The notes below the pieces were generated by a model that was given only the letters and a program-made list of their open reading frames with translations, was not told the origin of the DNA and ran no database searches. Position numbers and translations under genes: made by a program. This document shows positions 9,044-16,884 of a stretch of DNA of 48,919 nucleotides, piece after piece. The stretch is from Candidatus Aenigmatarchaeota archaeon (lineage in GTDB: Archaea; Aenigmatarchaeota; Aenigmatarchaeia; GW2011-AR5; JAGGXF01): contig JAGGVU010000010.1 in assembly GCA_021157845.1 (NCBI GenBank), forward strand, positions 1 to 48,919. The letters are read 5' to 3'. How positions within the stretch are numbered: the stretch's first letter is position 1; every line of letters begins with the position of its first letter.

Positions 9044-11299
9044 CTATCTTTTTTCCATTTTTGCAACCATTAATTTAGTTTTGACAGCAACATCTGGATT
9101 AATAGATATAGAATCTATTTTATTTTTTATAAGAAATTTTACAAAATCCGGAAAGTCAGATGGTGCCTGGCCGCATATTCCAACCTTTCTTTTATATTTA
9201 TGTGCAGTTTTTATTAGTTGTTCTATTAGTCTCATGACAGCAGGGTTTCTCTCGTCAGCTGTTTTTGCCAGCTTTTCAGAATCTCTATCAATACCAAGTG
9301 TTAGCTGGGTCAAATCATTTGAACCAATAGAAAAGCCGTCAAAATATTTTGAAAACTTGTCAGCCAAGATTATATTAGAAGGTATTTCGGCCATAACATA
9401 TTTCTTTCCTTTTAATCCTTCTGATTTCATAATCTTTATTGTCTTTTTTGCCTCTTCTATTGTTCTACAGAACGGTACCATTACTATTATATTTGTCAAA
9501 CCCATTTCATCTATACATTTTCTTAACGCCTTGCACTCAAGGCGAAAAGCAGGCTCAAATATATTGTCAACATAACGCGAAGCGCCTCGCCATCCAATCA
9601 TTGGATTGTTTTCCACTGGTTCATATTTTCTACCGCCCCTGAGGTTTGCGTACTCGTTTGATTTGAAATCTGATAATCTTACTACAACTGGTCGCGGATA
9701 GAATGGAGCAGCAAGTTTGGCTATTCCTTCAGCAAGTTTGTCTATAAACTCCTGTCCACGACCCTGCTCTATCATATATAGGGGATGCTCGCGTATATAT
9801 GAGTTGATAATAAACTCCTGACGTGCCAGTCCAACCCCATCTACAGGCAGGCGTGAGGCTTCTAAAGCTTCTTCCGGTATTCCTATATTGACTAATATTT
9901 TTGTCTTTGTTCTGGGTATTTTTTCTATTCTCTTTTTTTCTACTTTATACTTCAATATGCCAGACCATACTTTTCCAGGATCGGATGTGCAGTCTACTGT
10001 TATTGGCTGAAATTGTTTTACCAGTTTCATCGCATTTTCAGCTCCTATGACAGCAGGTATGCCAAGCTCTCGCGACACTATTGCTGCATGAGATGTTCTT
10101 CCTCCTTTCTCTGTCACAATAGCAGAAGCAATTTTCATTATAGGCTCCCAGTCAGGATCTGTCATTTCAGTTACAAGCACTTGACCCTTTTTGAAGTGTT
10201 TAATGCTAGAAACATTCCTTATAATATTTGCTTTTCCTGTCCCTACTTTTCGACCTATTGCCTGTCCTTTAACGAGAACTTTAGACTTTTGTAAAGATTT
10301 TTTTTCTAAACTATAAACTTCCAAAATATTTTTCTTTTTTAATGATTGGACAGTTTCAGGCCTCGCCTGTAATATGTATAATTGTTTGGAATCCTTTGCC
10401 CACTCTATGTCCATAGGCGTTTTATAATGCTTTTCTATTTTTATCGCATATTGAGCGAGCTGTTTTATTTCTTTGTCTGTCAGCACACTTACATTTTGCT
10501 TGTTTTTTGGCACACACGCCTTAGCAACACCAGATTTTGTTCTGACTTCCATTATTTTTTTCTCTGCAATTTTCTTTTCTATTAAGCCAAGAGTTGGTTT
10601 GAATACCCTGAATTCGTCTGGTGTTACAACACCCTGGACTATGTAGTCACCAAGCCCCCAGGAGCCATTTATTACAATTACATCACTCCACCCCGTATCG
10701 GGGTCAAGTGTAAACATAACACCGCTTGCCTTGCTGTTTATTTGTCTTTGTATAGCTACGCTTAGATAAACTTTCAAATTGTCAAATCCCTTATCTTTTC
10801 TGTAAGAAATTGCTCTATCGGTAAATAGCGAGGCAAAACAGTCTTTTATACGTTTTATTAAATTATTTTTAGACACATTCAGGTATGTTTCCTGCTGTCC
10901 TGCAAAGCTGGCACCTTTTAAATCTTCTGCTGTTGCAGATGAACGAACAGCAACAGTTGTTTTTCCATATTTTTTCTCCAGATGTTCAAAATTTTTCAAG
11001 ATTTTTTCTTTCAAGTCTTCTGGCATTTTTCCGTTTTTTATAGCTGTTCTTATTTTTTTCCCGACCTTTCTCAGATTTTTTATGTTATGAATATTCGAGT
11101 TTTTTATTTTATTTTTTATTAGTAAATCCAGTCTATTGTATTGTATGAAATACTTGTATGCATCAGCGGTTATTGCAAATCCGTCTGGGACAGGCATTTT
11201 AACCTTTCCATAAAGCTCTCCCAGATTAGCAGTTTTACCACCAACTTTGGCAACATCGTTTTTAGTTATTTCTTTAAACCAAATAATCATTTTTGTCAT
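9044..11299 (-). CDS. ppsA: Phosphoenolpyruvate synthase
   Basis: Converts pyruvate plus ATP to PEP, AMP and phosphate at the entry to gluconeogenesis. The order is standard: an N-terminal PPDK/PEP ATP-binding domain (KVGGKTANLGELY; AVRSSATAEDL; FAGQQETYLNV), the swivelling phosphohistidine domain with GGRTSHAAIVSRELGIPAV, whose His carries the phosphate, and the C-terminal TIM barrel (NPMIGWRGASRY, GSNDLTQLTLGIDRD, VGICGQAPSD). At 751 residues it is close to the usual 750-800. I start at the ATG at 11299, preceded by AAGGTGATAG, rather than the GTG three codons upstream that the ORF track uses. The gene converges on the giant surface-protein gene with a gap of about 30 bases. Confidence 0.95.
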   Translation of the reverse strand: MTKMIIWFKEITKNDVAKVGGKTANLGELYGKVKMPVPDGFAITADAYKYFIQYNRLDLLIKNKIKNSNIHNIKNLRKVGKKIRTAIKNGKMPEDLKEKILKNFEHLEKKYGKTTVAVRSSATAEDLKGASFAGQQETYLNVSKNNLIKRIKDCFASLFTDRAISYRKDKGFDNLKVYLSVAIQRQINSKASGVMFTLDPDTGWSDVIVINGSWGLGDYIVQGVVTPDEFRVFKPTLGLIEKKIAEKKIMEVRTKSGVAKACVPKNKQNVSVLTDKEIKQLAQYAIKIEKHYKTPMDIEWAKDSKQLYILQARPETVQSLKKKNILEVYSLEKKSLQKSKVLVKGQAIGRKVGTGKANIIRNVSSIKHFKKGQVLVTEMTDPDWEPIMKIASAIVTEKGGRTSHAAIVSRELGIPAVIGAENAMKLVKQFQPITVDCTSDPGKVWSGILKYKVEKKRIEKIPRTKTKILVNIGIPEEALEASRLPVDGVGLARQEFIINSYIREHPLYMIEQGRGQEFIDKLAEGIAKLAAPFYPRPVVVRLSDFKSNEYANLRGGRKYEPVENNPMIGWRGASRYVDNIFEPAFRLECKALRKCIDEMGLTNIIVMVPFCRTIEEAKKTIKIMKSEGLKGKKYVMAEIPSNIILADKFSKYFDGFSIGSNDLTQLTLGIDRDSEKLAKTADERNPAVMRLIEQLIKTAHKYKRKVGICGQAPSDFPDFVKFLIKNKIDSISINPDVAVKTKLMVAKMEKR

Positions 11300-11352
11300 A
11301 TCTATCACCTTAGCTACGAATAATTAGTTATATAGCCTGCTTATATAAGTTT

Positions 11353-11802
11353 TCATAAGAATTTACACATCTGTATAACATCTTCTCCATTTCTAAAATG
11401 ATTGTGAAAATGACCTTCCTTAACAAATCCCAGCTTCTTAAACATGTTTATAGCGATTTTATTAGTTGCAATAACTTTTATTATAACTTTTCTTACCTTT
11501 TCTTTTTTCAGTTTTTTCAACATCTCTTTTACTAGCTTTGTTCCGATGCCTTTTTTTCTCCATTCTTCAGCAACTACTATATTCCTGAGTTCTGCCAAGT
11601 CATAATCAATAAGGCACGCCCGTATATTTCCTATTAGCTGATTAGAATCAATAGCTACGAGAAATCTATCGCCCGGATATTTTATCTTCTGGACGACCCA
11701 TCTCTCTTTAAACCTGATTGTCTTATAACCCGGGCCAAATTCTTTTTGCAACAGCTTAGCAACCTGCTTCGCATCTGATTTTTTTATTTTTCGTATTATC
11801 AT
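11353..11802 (-). CDS. GNAT-family N-acetyltransferase
   Basis: A 149-residue single-domain GNAT acetyltransferase, transferring acetyl from acetyl-CoA to an amine. The pattern LAELRNIVVAEEWRKKGIGTKLVKEML contains the pyrophosphate-binding signature (R/Q)xxGxG/A, here RKKGIG, and NKIAINMFKKLGFVKEG is the usual fourth motif. The spacing resembles RimI-like protein N-acetyltransferases, but the substrate cannot be read from sequence. It lies upstream of ppsA in the same direction with a gap of about 50 bases and downstream of tRNA-Leu. Start is ATG. Confidence 0.85.
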   Translation of the reverse strand: MIIRKIKKSDAKQVAKLLQKEFGPGYKTIRFKERWVVQKIKYPGDRFLVAIDSNQLIGNIRACLIDYDLAELRNIVVAEEWRKKGIGTKLVKEMLKKLKKEKVRKVIIKVIATNKIAINMFKKLGFVKEGHFHNHFRNGEDVIQMCKFL

Positions 11803-11852
11803 TATAAAATGTCGATGCTTTAATATTTATCATAAAAATGCGGGGGGCCGGA

Positions 11853-11903
11853 TTTTCACAAACCTTTTCTTCGGTTTTAAAGTTGTTTTCGAAAGGGATT
11901 TGG
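11853..11903 (-). other. tRNA-Leu T-loop intron (59/60)
   Basis: 51 bases, starting CCAAATCCCTTTCG and ending GAAAAGGTTTGTGAAAA. CAAACC across the 5' junction pairs with GGTTTG. It shares the GAAAA 3' end with the T-loop introns of tRNA-Glu and tRNA-Ala(CGC). Confidence 0.85.
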
Positions 11904-11935
11904 TTTGAACCGACGCATGCACTAAGCAACTAGGT

Positions 11936-11974
11936 TTCTCATTACTATTCTGGGCATTGCCCTTAGGTCAAAAA
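11936..11974 (-). other. tRNA-Leu anticodon-loop intron (37/38)
   Basis: 39 bases at the canonical site, ending in GAGAAA. It contains GGGCAATGCCC, a small hairpin, and lacks the GCGTTGACGG-like core, so it may be an older, unrelated intron. Confidence 0.85.
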
Positions 11975-11991
11975 CCTAAGCCTAGCCCCTT

Positions 11992-12041
11992 TTTCTGTAA
12001 CCTTTTCCGTCAACGCTTTTGCGACGAAGTCGGAAAAGGGT
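11992..12041 (-). other. tRNA-Leu D-loop intron (about 20/21)
   Basis: 50 bases. 5' ACCCTTTTCC pairs with GGAAAAGGTT near the 3' end; core AAAAGCGTTGACGG; ends in GAAA. Member of the shared tRNA-intron family. Confidence 0.85.
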
Positions 12042-12068
12042 TGACCAGACTTGGGTACCCCCGCATTA

Positions 12069-12761
12069 TTATTTAGGTTTCTGTATGACAGCAAATATAT
12101 TTGGACTAAATGCTTTAAAACCTTTGTAATTTTTGTCCCTGAATATTTTTATTATTTTAAGGCCATTTTTTTCTATTAATTTTTTTAGTTCACCCTCTGT
12201 AAAAAGATGATAATATCTTTTCAATATTTCTGTTCTTCTATGCCACGGAACATAAATGTTAGAAAATAAAATATTGTTTGGAAAAAATCTCATTTGCCAC
12301 CTATTCCAGACAGATATAAGCATATACCCATTTGGCTTGAGGACCCTTTTCATCTCCTCCAGACATTTTTCTCGGTCTCCCTTTTTTAAACACGGTAAAA
12401 GTGCAATACAAATTATCGCATCAAATTTATTGTCATCAAAAGGGATATCAGTGGCAGAAGCTTTGATAGCTTTTATATCAAGAGAAAATTTTTTCGAATA
12501 TCTTTTTGTCTGTTTTATCATTTCTTTTGAGAAATCTATTGCAAAAAGATTATGATCTTTGAAAGGCAAGAGGTTGCGACCGCATCCGGCCCCAACATCT
12601 AAAATATTTTTCTTTAGCGACTTATTTTTTCTGTTCAGTTCAATCGGCTGTCTGGCTACAAAAAACGAAAAGTCCTTAACTTCTGGCAAAGGATAGTGTC
12701 TGAATTCATACCACTGGTCAGCTATTTTGTCCCAGACCAATCTCTGGTTATACTCTCCCAT
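12069..12761 (-). CDS. Trm9/ABH8-like SAM-dependent methyltransferase
   Basis: A class I SAM methyltransferase of 230 residues. Motif I is ILDVGAGCGRNLLPF, followed by LFAIDFSKEMI, ASATDIPFDDNKFDAIICI and MKRVLKPNGYMLISVWNRWQ. The start (VWDKIADQWYEFRH) and the segment KRYYHLFTEGELKKLIEKNGL match the Trm9/ALKBH8 family, which completes wobble-uridine modification in tRNA; that role is inferred from family resemblance. I use the ATG at 12761 (MGEYNQRLVW) instead of the upstream TTG. The stop lies 4 bases from the 5' end of tRNA-Leu on the same strand, so read-through co-transcription with the tRNA is possible. Confidence 0.85.
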   Translation of the reverse strand: MGEYNQRLVWDKIADQWYEFRHYPLPEVKDFSFFVARQPIELNRKNKSLKKNILDVGAGCGRNLLPFKDHNLFAIDFSKEMIKQTKRYSKKFSLDIKAIKASATDIPFDDNKFDAIICIALLPCLKKGDREKCLEEMKRVLKPNGYMLISVWNRWQMRFFPNNILFSNIYVPWHRRTEILKRYYHLFTEGELKKLIEKNGLKIIKIFRDKNYKGFKAFSPNIFAVIQKPK

Positions 12762-12883
12762 AATTAAGTGATACAAGAATTATTTAAATAATTATTCTGC
12801 TCCTGATTATTCTTGGCTTTCTTCGGGTAAGGAGCCTTATAATTCAAGGTAATGAAGTCAGAACATATGGTATGTCATATCTC

Positions 12884-13090
12884 TTAAATTTTTGGGCGTT
12901 TGTCCAGGCTGGCCATAGTTTCGGCGCATTCCACCCCATCCTCTATTTCTTTAGGGAGTGTCTTACGAATTTCAGAAGGTTGTGGTCCTATATAGTGATT
13001 GACATTGTAGAACCAAAGATCTTCTGTGGAATAAATCTTTTTAAGAGACTTACGCAACCAATCTATAATCTTGGAAAAATATTCTGTCAT
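12884..13090 (-). CDS. Small hypothetical protein
   Basis: 68 residues starting MTEYFSKIIDWLRKSLKK, with an amphipathic helix at the N-terminus, an aromatic middle (EDLWFYNVNHYIGP) and an acidic second half. No family was recognised. I prefer it to the 78-residue ORF on the other strand because its composition (charged, helical, few rare residues) resembles the other proteins here while the plus-strand ORF is rich in Phe/Cys/Ile. It sits between tRNA-Glu and the methyltransferase, same strand as both. Confidence 0.45.
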   Translation of the reverse strand: MTEYFSKIIDWLRKSLKKIYSTEDLWFYNVNHYIGPQPSEIRKTLPKEIEDGVECAETMASLDKRPKI

Positions 13091-13152
13091 ACCTATAATA
13101 TTTCATAAAAATATTTAAGCATTTATATTTTAATTGAGTGCTCCCGCCGGGA

Positions 13153-13211
13153 TTTTCACTACCATTTCTCTTTTACATTCAAGCTTTTCTCTTTTTAAGA
13201 GAAAAGGTTGA
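13153..13211 (-). other. tRNA-Glu T-loop intron (59/60)
   Basis: 59 bases. CTTTTCTCTT folds onto AAGAGAAAAG; core AGCTTGAATGTAAAAG; ends GTAGTGAAAA. Clear paralogue of the anticodon-loop intron in the same gene. Confidence 0.85.
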
Positions 13212-13232
13212 TTTGAACCCGGGTCCATGGCT

Positions 13233-13284
13233 TTCCTTGAACCATTTCTTTCTATCGAAGCTTTCTTTTTAAAAGAAAGGTTCG
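13233..13284 (-). other. tRNA-Glu anticodon-loop intron (37/38)
   Basis: 52 bases. GAACC at the 5' end pairs with GGTTC near the 3' end, with an inner hairpin TTTCTTTT/AAAAGAAA. Core AAAGCTTCGATAGAAAG. Ends AAGGAA before A38. Confidence 0.85.
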
Positions 13285-13358
13285 CGAGAGGCCAAGATGC
13301 TTGACCGGACTACACCACAGGAGCATTGTATTTATTCTGAAGAAAAACTATAAAAAAA

Positions 13359-14294
13359 CTATTTTAGCCTTTTTTTCAAACTTGTGACAATAAAAGGCAA
13401 GACGATTGTTATATCAGCTGTGATACTCACATGTTTTGCGTTATGACCAAGTTTGCCCCACGATATGCCTTCCTTTAGTTTTGCACCGCTTAATCCGCCA
13501 GTTTCTTCTCTATCCATGTTTATCTGGACACCAGATGAATGGTCTTTGGGGGAGAACTGCATCGCTTGTATAATGAAATCTTTTGGAAATCCTCCACCAA
13601 GAATAAATATAGATGACCTGTCAGATGTCCATGCCAGGTCCATCATGTCTTTTATATCTTCAAATGTATCAATATTCAACCTGTTTTTTGAATCTTTCAT
13701 CATCCACGACCAATAATGAAACCCTATCGCGCTGTCTTCGATTCCGGGGCAGAATATTGGTATGTTTTTATCAACTATGGCTTTTAAAAAAGATTCCTCA
13801 TCCTTTACCTGTTTGCCAATTTCATAAATGAAATCCTTTATTGACAATTTTTTATCTCCATATTTTTCTTTTATTTTATCGAAGATTGTATGAAGCCATT
13901 TTTCCAGTTCTTCATATCCCTTGTTTGGCAGGAAAACATCGTATATCCTGTTTATGCCTTTTTTATTTAGCTCGACATCATCTGCTAATTCATTTCCTTG
14001 ATAGTGTTTCTCACCGACTGCTTCTATTAAGTCATGCACTAAGGTCGCACCTGTTACAACAAAGACATCGCCCCAATCTGTTAAATCCTTCAGAAGCAAA
14101 CGCATACCAGCAGGTATTAAGGCACCTGAAACGCCTATGAATAATTTTGTTTCCTCATCTTTTATTGCTTCCTCGAGAATATCAACAGCCTGTGCCAGTT
14201 TTTTCGCGCCAAATCCAGCTGATTTCATATTTTTTATTAATTTATCAACATCGTTATCAGCTAGCACATGTTTTATTGGTTTCATGACATTCAT
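13359..14294 (-). CDS. dys: Deoxyhypusine synthase
   Basis: Transfers the aminobutyl group of spermidine to a lysine of aIF5A, the first step of hypusine formation. The protein has 311 residues, within the archaeal range. Seen: LFIGVSGALIPAGMR and DVFVVTGATLVHDLIEA (NAD-binding region), PIFCPGIEDSAIGFHYW, SIFILGGGFPKDFI, and the catalytic segment KEGISWGKLG with the active-site Lys. The start ATGAATGTCATGAAA allows M1 or M4. It is divergent from the membrane-protein gene at 14369 across about 75 bases. aIF5A itself is not in the window. Confidence 0.95.
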   Translation of the reverse strand: MNVMKPIKHVLADNDVDKLIKNMKSAGFGAKKLAQAVDILEEAIKDEETKLFIGVSGALIPAGMRLLLKDLTDWGDVFVVTGATLVHDLIEAVGEKHYQGNELADDVELNKKGINRIYDVFLPNKGYEELEKWLHTIFDKIKEKYGDKKLSIKDFIYEIGKQVKDEESFLKAIVDKNIPIFCPGIEDSAIGFHYWSWMMKDSKNRLNIDTFEDIKDMMDLAWTSDRSSIFILGGGFPKDFIIQAMQFSPKDHSSGVQINMDREETGGLSGAKLKEGISWGKLGHNAKHVSITADITIVLPFIVTSLKKRLK

Positions 14295-14368
14295 TTATCC
14301 ATTGTTTTTAAATATTTTTAATTTGACGCAATAAGTTTTTATACATACAAAAAACTAAATAATACATT

Positions 14369-14974
14369 ATGGAGCCTGTTATAAATTTCGTTTTGGTATC
14401 ATTATTTTTGGGCCCAATTGCTGGTGGCTGTATAGGTTTGAATATATTTTCCTTTTACGAGGTTTTGACCTATCAGATTATTATACAGATTGGAACAATT
14501 GCATTTCTTTTTTTATTGTTTTCTCATTCCAATTCTTTCAACAGAACTGCTGAGCTTTTCAACAGCATTATAAATAATGTAGAAAAGGTTGTGAATATTA
14601 AAAAAAAGACAAAAAAGTCAGAAAAGATGTTCAAGAGATTTAAAGCGGAGTTTGAAAATAAAAAAGGATTGAACCAGTTTGGCTTTTATCTTGCTATAAT
14701 ATTTATGACATTTATTTTTGGTATTCCTATTGTTGTATTATCAGTTTATTTCATGCATCTTAATAAAAAGAGGTCTTTTCTAGCAATGTGTTTTGGTGCT
14801 ATTTTTTCGTCTTACGTCTGGACAGCATTTGTTTATGGCGCTTTTCCTTTTCTTTCGGCAAAAGAAATTATAGCTGTCGCTGTTTCATTGGCTGTAACAG
14901 GATTTATTTTCAGCCGGCGGGAAGAGAAAAAATTAATAAACAAGGTAATTAATAAAATTTTAAAACAAAGCTAA
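14369..14974 (+). CDS. Predicted four-helix membrane protein
   Basis: 201 residues. There are two hydrophobic helices near the N-terminus (VLVSLFLGPIAGGCIGL; IIIQIGTIAFLFLLFS), then a charged cytoplasm-like loop (KKKTKKSEKMFKRFK), then two or three more helices (FYLAIIFMTFIFGIPIVV; AMCFGAIFSSYVWTAF; IAVAVSLAVTGFIF) and a basic tail. The layout resembles the small multidrug-export family (Sm_multidrug_ex), but only weakly. The final TAA overlaps the stop of the converging nuclease gene by four bases (CTAA). Confidence 0.7.
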   Translation: MEPVINFVLVSLFLGPIAGGCIGLNIFSFYEVLTYQIIIQIGTIAFLFLLFSHSNSFNRTAELFNSIINNVEKVVNIKKKTKKSEKMFKRFKAEFENKKGLNQFGFYLAIIFMTFIFGIPIVVLSVYFMHLNKKRSFLAMCFGAIFSSYVWTAFVYGAFPFLSAKEIIAVAVSLAVTGFIFSRREEKKLINKVINKILKQS

Positions 14975-15591
14975 TGCGAAGATTCAGTTTTTTTGCAAAT
15001 ATTTTTCAGTGGGCATCTTTCACATATAGGTTTTTTTCTGCAATATTCTTTGGCCAGTTTCACAATAAGTGCGTGATATTCTTTATAAATTTTTACATCC
15101 TTTTTAATCCGTTTCTCAAATAGTAATTTTATTTTGCTGTATTTTTGGGTTTTAATTAAGCCAAATCTGCTGAAAATTCTTTTGGTGTACGCATCTATAA
15201 CAAATTCCGGTTTATTGAAAGCGTATAATAGAATAGAATCAGCTGTTTCTGGTCCAATTCCTTTAATAGCAAGCAGCTCCTCCCTTGTCGGGTCCGGATT
15301 GTCCAAGAAGAACTTTGTGAACCGTTTTATTCTTTTTGCTTTTTGATTAAAAAATCCGGCTGGTTTTATCAGTCTTTTTAATTTTTTTTCAGAAATTCTG
15401 AGGATTTCTTTTGGCTCGAGAAGATTATCCTTTCTTAGGTTGCTCAAGGCCTTTTCAACATTATTCCATGCAGTATTCTGTGTGAGTATGGCCCCTATAC
15501 ATATTTCATATTTTTTATTTTTGCTGTATACAGGCCACCAACCTTGCGGCCCAAACCGATTTAATAAAATTTCATATACTTTCTTTAGCAT
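14971..15591 (-). CDS. Endonuclease III-like HhH-GPD DNA glycosylase with Fe-S cluster (COG2231 type)
   Basis: 206 residues, single domain. The stretch RFGPQGWWPV followed by CIGAILTQNTAWNNVEKAL is the signature of the COG2231 branch of endonuclease III relatives, which includes MagIII-type base-excision glycosylases. The helix-hairpin-helix is LLAIKGIGPETADSIL, and the catalytic Asp lies in FVIDAYTKRIFSRFG. Where Nth has a catalytic Lys after the hairpin, this has Glu/Thr, which argues against lyase activity (inference). The C-terminal CRKKPICERCPLKNIC supplies the four Fe-S cysteines. The lesion specificity is unknown. The ATG lies about 15 bases from the 3' end of tRNA-Arg on the same strand. 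Confidence 0.88.
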   Translation of the reverse strand: MLKKVYEILLNRFGPQGWWPVYSKNKKYEICIGAILTQNTAWNNVEKALSNLRKDNLLEPKEILRISEKKLKRLIKPAGFFNQKAKRIKRFTKFFLDNPDPTREELLAIKGIGPETADSILLYAFNKPEFVIDAYTKRIFSRFGLIKTQKYSKIKLLFEKRIKKDVKIYKEYHALIVKLAKEYCRKKPICERCPLKNICKKTESSH

Positions 15592-15641
15592 TAGATCATC
15601 AAAAATGAGCCCGGCGCGATTCGAACGCGCGACCTACTGGT

Positions 15642-15723
15642 TTCTTCCCACTGTCGACGCTTTTTCTAAAAGGGTCATTAGTTTTTTTTGTTTTTCCGTC
15701 GACGCTTTTTCTAAAAGGGTCGT
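15642..15723 (-). other. tRNA-Arg anticodon-loop intron (37/38) with internal duplication
   Basis: 82 bases, about twice the length of the others. The block beginning GACCCTTTTAGAAAAAGCG and ending TCGAC occurs twice, separated by an A-rich spacer. It looks like one intron unit inserted into or duplicated within another. Confidence 0.85.
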
Positions 15724-15745
15724 CCGAAGCCAGTCGCTCTATCCA

Positions 15746-15788
15746 TTTCAGACCTTTCCGTTAACGCTTTCGCTTCAGCGAAAGGGTT
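15746..15788 (-). other. tRNA-Arg D-loop intron (about 17/18)
   Basis: 43 bases. CTTTCGC/GCGAAAG hairpin, core AAAGCGTTAACGG, then AAAGGTCTGAAA. The closest relative in the window is the D-loop intron of tRNA-Leu. Confidence 0.85.
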
Positions 15789-15868
15789 AGCTGAGCTACG
15801 GGCCCATATTTTAATTGTAAATATAATTATAATATATCTTTTTATTCATATTAGTTAAAGATTGGTTT

Positions 15869-16525
15869 ATGAGGATAACGACAATTCTCGTACTTGTCTG
15901 CATTGTCAGTTTCTTGGCAGTTGCCTCTCTTTCTCCAGATAAGCAGAGTTATATAATAAACAGGTACGGATTTTCCGGGCAAAATCTGTTTACGCACCCA
16001 GAAGTTCTTTTGACATCGATATTTTTACATTCGAGCGTAAATCATCTGCTGTCTAATATATTAGTTTTATTTTTCTTTGGTATTGCTCTTGAATCTGAAG
16101 TGGGTAAGAAAAAAACGTTACTAATATTTTTGCTTGGCGCTGCTGTCGGAGATATTTTTTCACTTTCCTTTTATTTTTTGGGTATTTATCCTTGGGCCAT
16201 GCCGTCAATAGGTGCAAGTGCCGGTGTTTTTGCTGTAATAGGCGCTGCCATGCTTATAAAGCCATTTGATTTTTCTTTCTATCCTTACTTTCTTCCAATC
16301 CCTCTTGGCTTGCTTGGACTAATATACGCAGTATATAATGCAATAGGGTTTGTCAGCGGACCCAGTAATATTTCTTATATAGCGCATTTTGGTGGGCTGT
16401 TTCTGGGCCTTTGCTTCGGCTTTCAATATGAAGGGTGGAGAAGAGGATTAAAAATAATTCTTGTAATGTTTGTGGTTATGATACTTATACCGTATATCTG
16501 GACAGCAGCTGGTCAGTTTCTTTAG
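15869..16525 (+). CDS. Rhomboid-family intramembrane serine protease
   Basis: 218 residues with six or more predicted membrane helices. The catalytic serine is in SIGASAGVFAV (GxSx motif) and the partner His in YIAHFGGLFLGL. The segment HSSVNHLLSNILVLFFFG carries the conserved HxxxNxxxN-like pattern of loop 1/helix 2. The family cleaves membrane proteins within the bilayer; no substrate is suggested by context. The C-terminal residues overlap a spurious upstream extension of the next ORF, whose real start lies downstream. Confidence 0.92.
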   Translation: MRITTILVLVCIVSFLAVASLSPDKQSYIINRYGFSGQNLFTHPEVLLTSIFLHSSVNHLLSNILVLFFFGIALESEVGKKKTLLIFLLGAAVGDIFSLSFYFLGIYPWAMPSIGASAGVFAVIGAAMLIKPFDFSFYPYFLPIPLGLLGLIYAVYNAIGFVSGPSNISYIAHFGGLFLGLCFGFQYEGWRRGLKIILVMFVVMILIPYIWTAAGQFL

Positions 16526-16575
16526 TCATCAAATATTTAAGGTTGCCTGTATATAGGTTTGTTTTGGTGATAACT

Positions 16576-16884
16576 ATGTCCGAACAAAACCCATTGAGGC
16601 AAAAGCCAAGGCAAAAATCTTTAAAAGAGCTTGGCCGTAATTACGAGAAGATACATAAAGAATGTCCGCAAGTTCTTGATGTCTTGAAAATAATTAACAA
16701 GCTCCAGAAAAAAGAGGACATAAAAAACGATATAGAAGAGTTCAGCAAGAAGTATGAGATTGGGTTTGACACGTATCTCAATGTTGCGAGGGATATTGGT
16801 CTGATTTGTAAAGATATAAAGGAGCTTACAGGCGCCGGAAGATATTATTTAGAACTTTATGGGAAATCTTCTTTGAAAGACTGA
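16576..16884 (+). CDS. Small hypothetical protein
   Basis: 102 residues from ATG 16576 (MSEQNPLRQKPRQKS), with GGTGATAACT just before it. The ORF-track start 47 codons earlier overlaps the rhomboid gene and looks wrong. It is helical and charged (NKLQKKEDIKNDIEEFSKKYE), with no membrane segment, no cysteine motif except one Cys pair region, and no recognised domain. The 3' end overlaps the AMMECR1 gene by 28 bases, tail to tail. Confidence 0.65.
   Translation: MSEQNPLRQKPRQKSLKELGRNYEKIHKECPQVLDVLKIINKLQKKEDIKNDIEEFSKKYEIGFDTYLNVARDIGLICKDIKELTGAGRYYLELYGKSSLKD

Larger units (their letters stand above)
11839..12064 (-). tRNA. tRNA-Leu(TAG) with three introns (D loop, anticodon loop, T loop)
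   Basis: Acceptor GCGGGGG pairs with CCCCCGC and the discriminator is A; CCA is not encoded. Anticodon stem CTAGG/CCTAG flanks loop CTTAGG plus A, giving anticodon TAG. A 15-base variable arm with a TGC/GCA stem confirms a type II tRNA. T stem is GTCGG/CCGGC. Of the 226 bases, 86 are exon; the introns are 50, 39 and 51 bases. I counted every exon and intron position and they sum exactly to 226. The T-loop intron is framed by CAAACC/GGTTTG, a helix consistent with a bulge-helix-bulge. Boundaries may slide by one base where A residues repeat. Confidence 0.95.
13139..13324 (-). tRNA. tRNA-Glu(CTC) with two introns (anticodon loop, T loop)
   Basis: Acceptor GCTCCTG/CGGGAGC, discriminator A, T stem CCGGG/CCCGG, anticodon stem TTGGC with GCCAT (27-43 is a T-T mismatch by this reading), loop CTCTCG plus A, anticodon CTC. 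The D arm GTGTAGTCCGGTCAAGCAT is typical of archaeal tRNA-Glu. Exons plus a 52-base anticodon-loop intron and a 59-base T-loop intron account exactly for 186 bases. The two introns are obviously related to each other: both hold a run CCTTTYTYTT folding onto AAGARAAAG, then CTTSRATR and a second purine run ending ATGG. Confidence 0.94.
15606..15805 (-). tRNA. tRNA-Arg(TCG) with two introns (D loop, anticodon loop)
   Basis: Acceptor GGGCCCG/CGGGCTC (one G-T pair), discriminator A, D stem GCTC/GAGC, anticodon stem ACTGG/CCAGT with loop CTTCGG plus A, anticodon TCG, T stem GCGCG/CGCGC, T loop TTCGAAT. Exons plus introns of 43 and 82 bases sum exactly to 200. The D-loop intron lies around 17/18, a different site from that in tRNA-Leu. 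The anticodon-loop intron contains an exact internal duplication. Confidence 0.95.

Noticed and set aside
9027-9575. 182-residue plus-strand ORF at the 3' end of the giant gene
   Set aside because: It is the antisense shadow of ppsA.
12872-13108. 78-residue plus-strand ORF
   Set aside because: Composition rich in Phe, Cys and Ile, and it overlaps a more plausible minus-strand ORF.
15642-15723. Two short direct repeats as a CRISPR unit
   Set aside because: Only two copies, inside a tRNA intron, with an A-rich spacer; no array and no cas genes in the window.
15440-15790. 116-residue ORF across tRNA-Arg
   Set aside because: It reads the antisense strand of the nuclease gene and the tRNA; no protein character.
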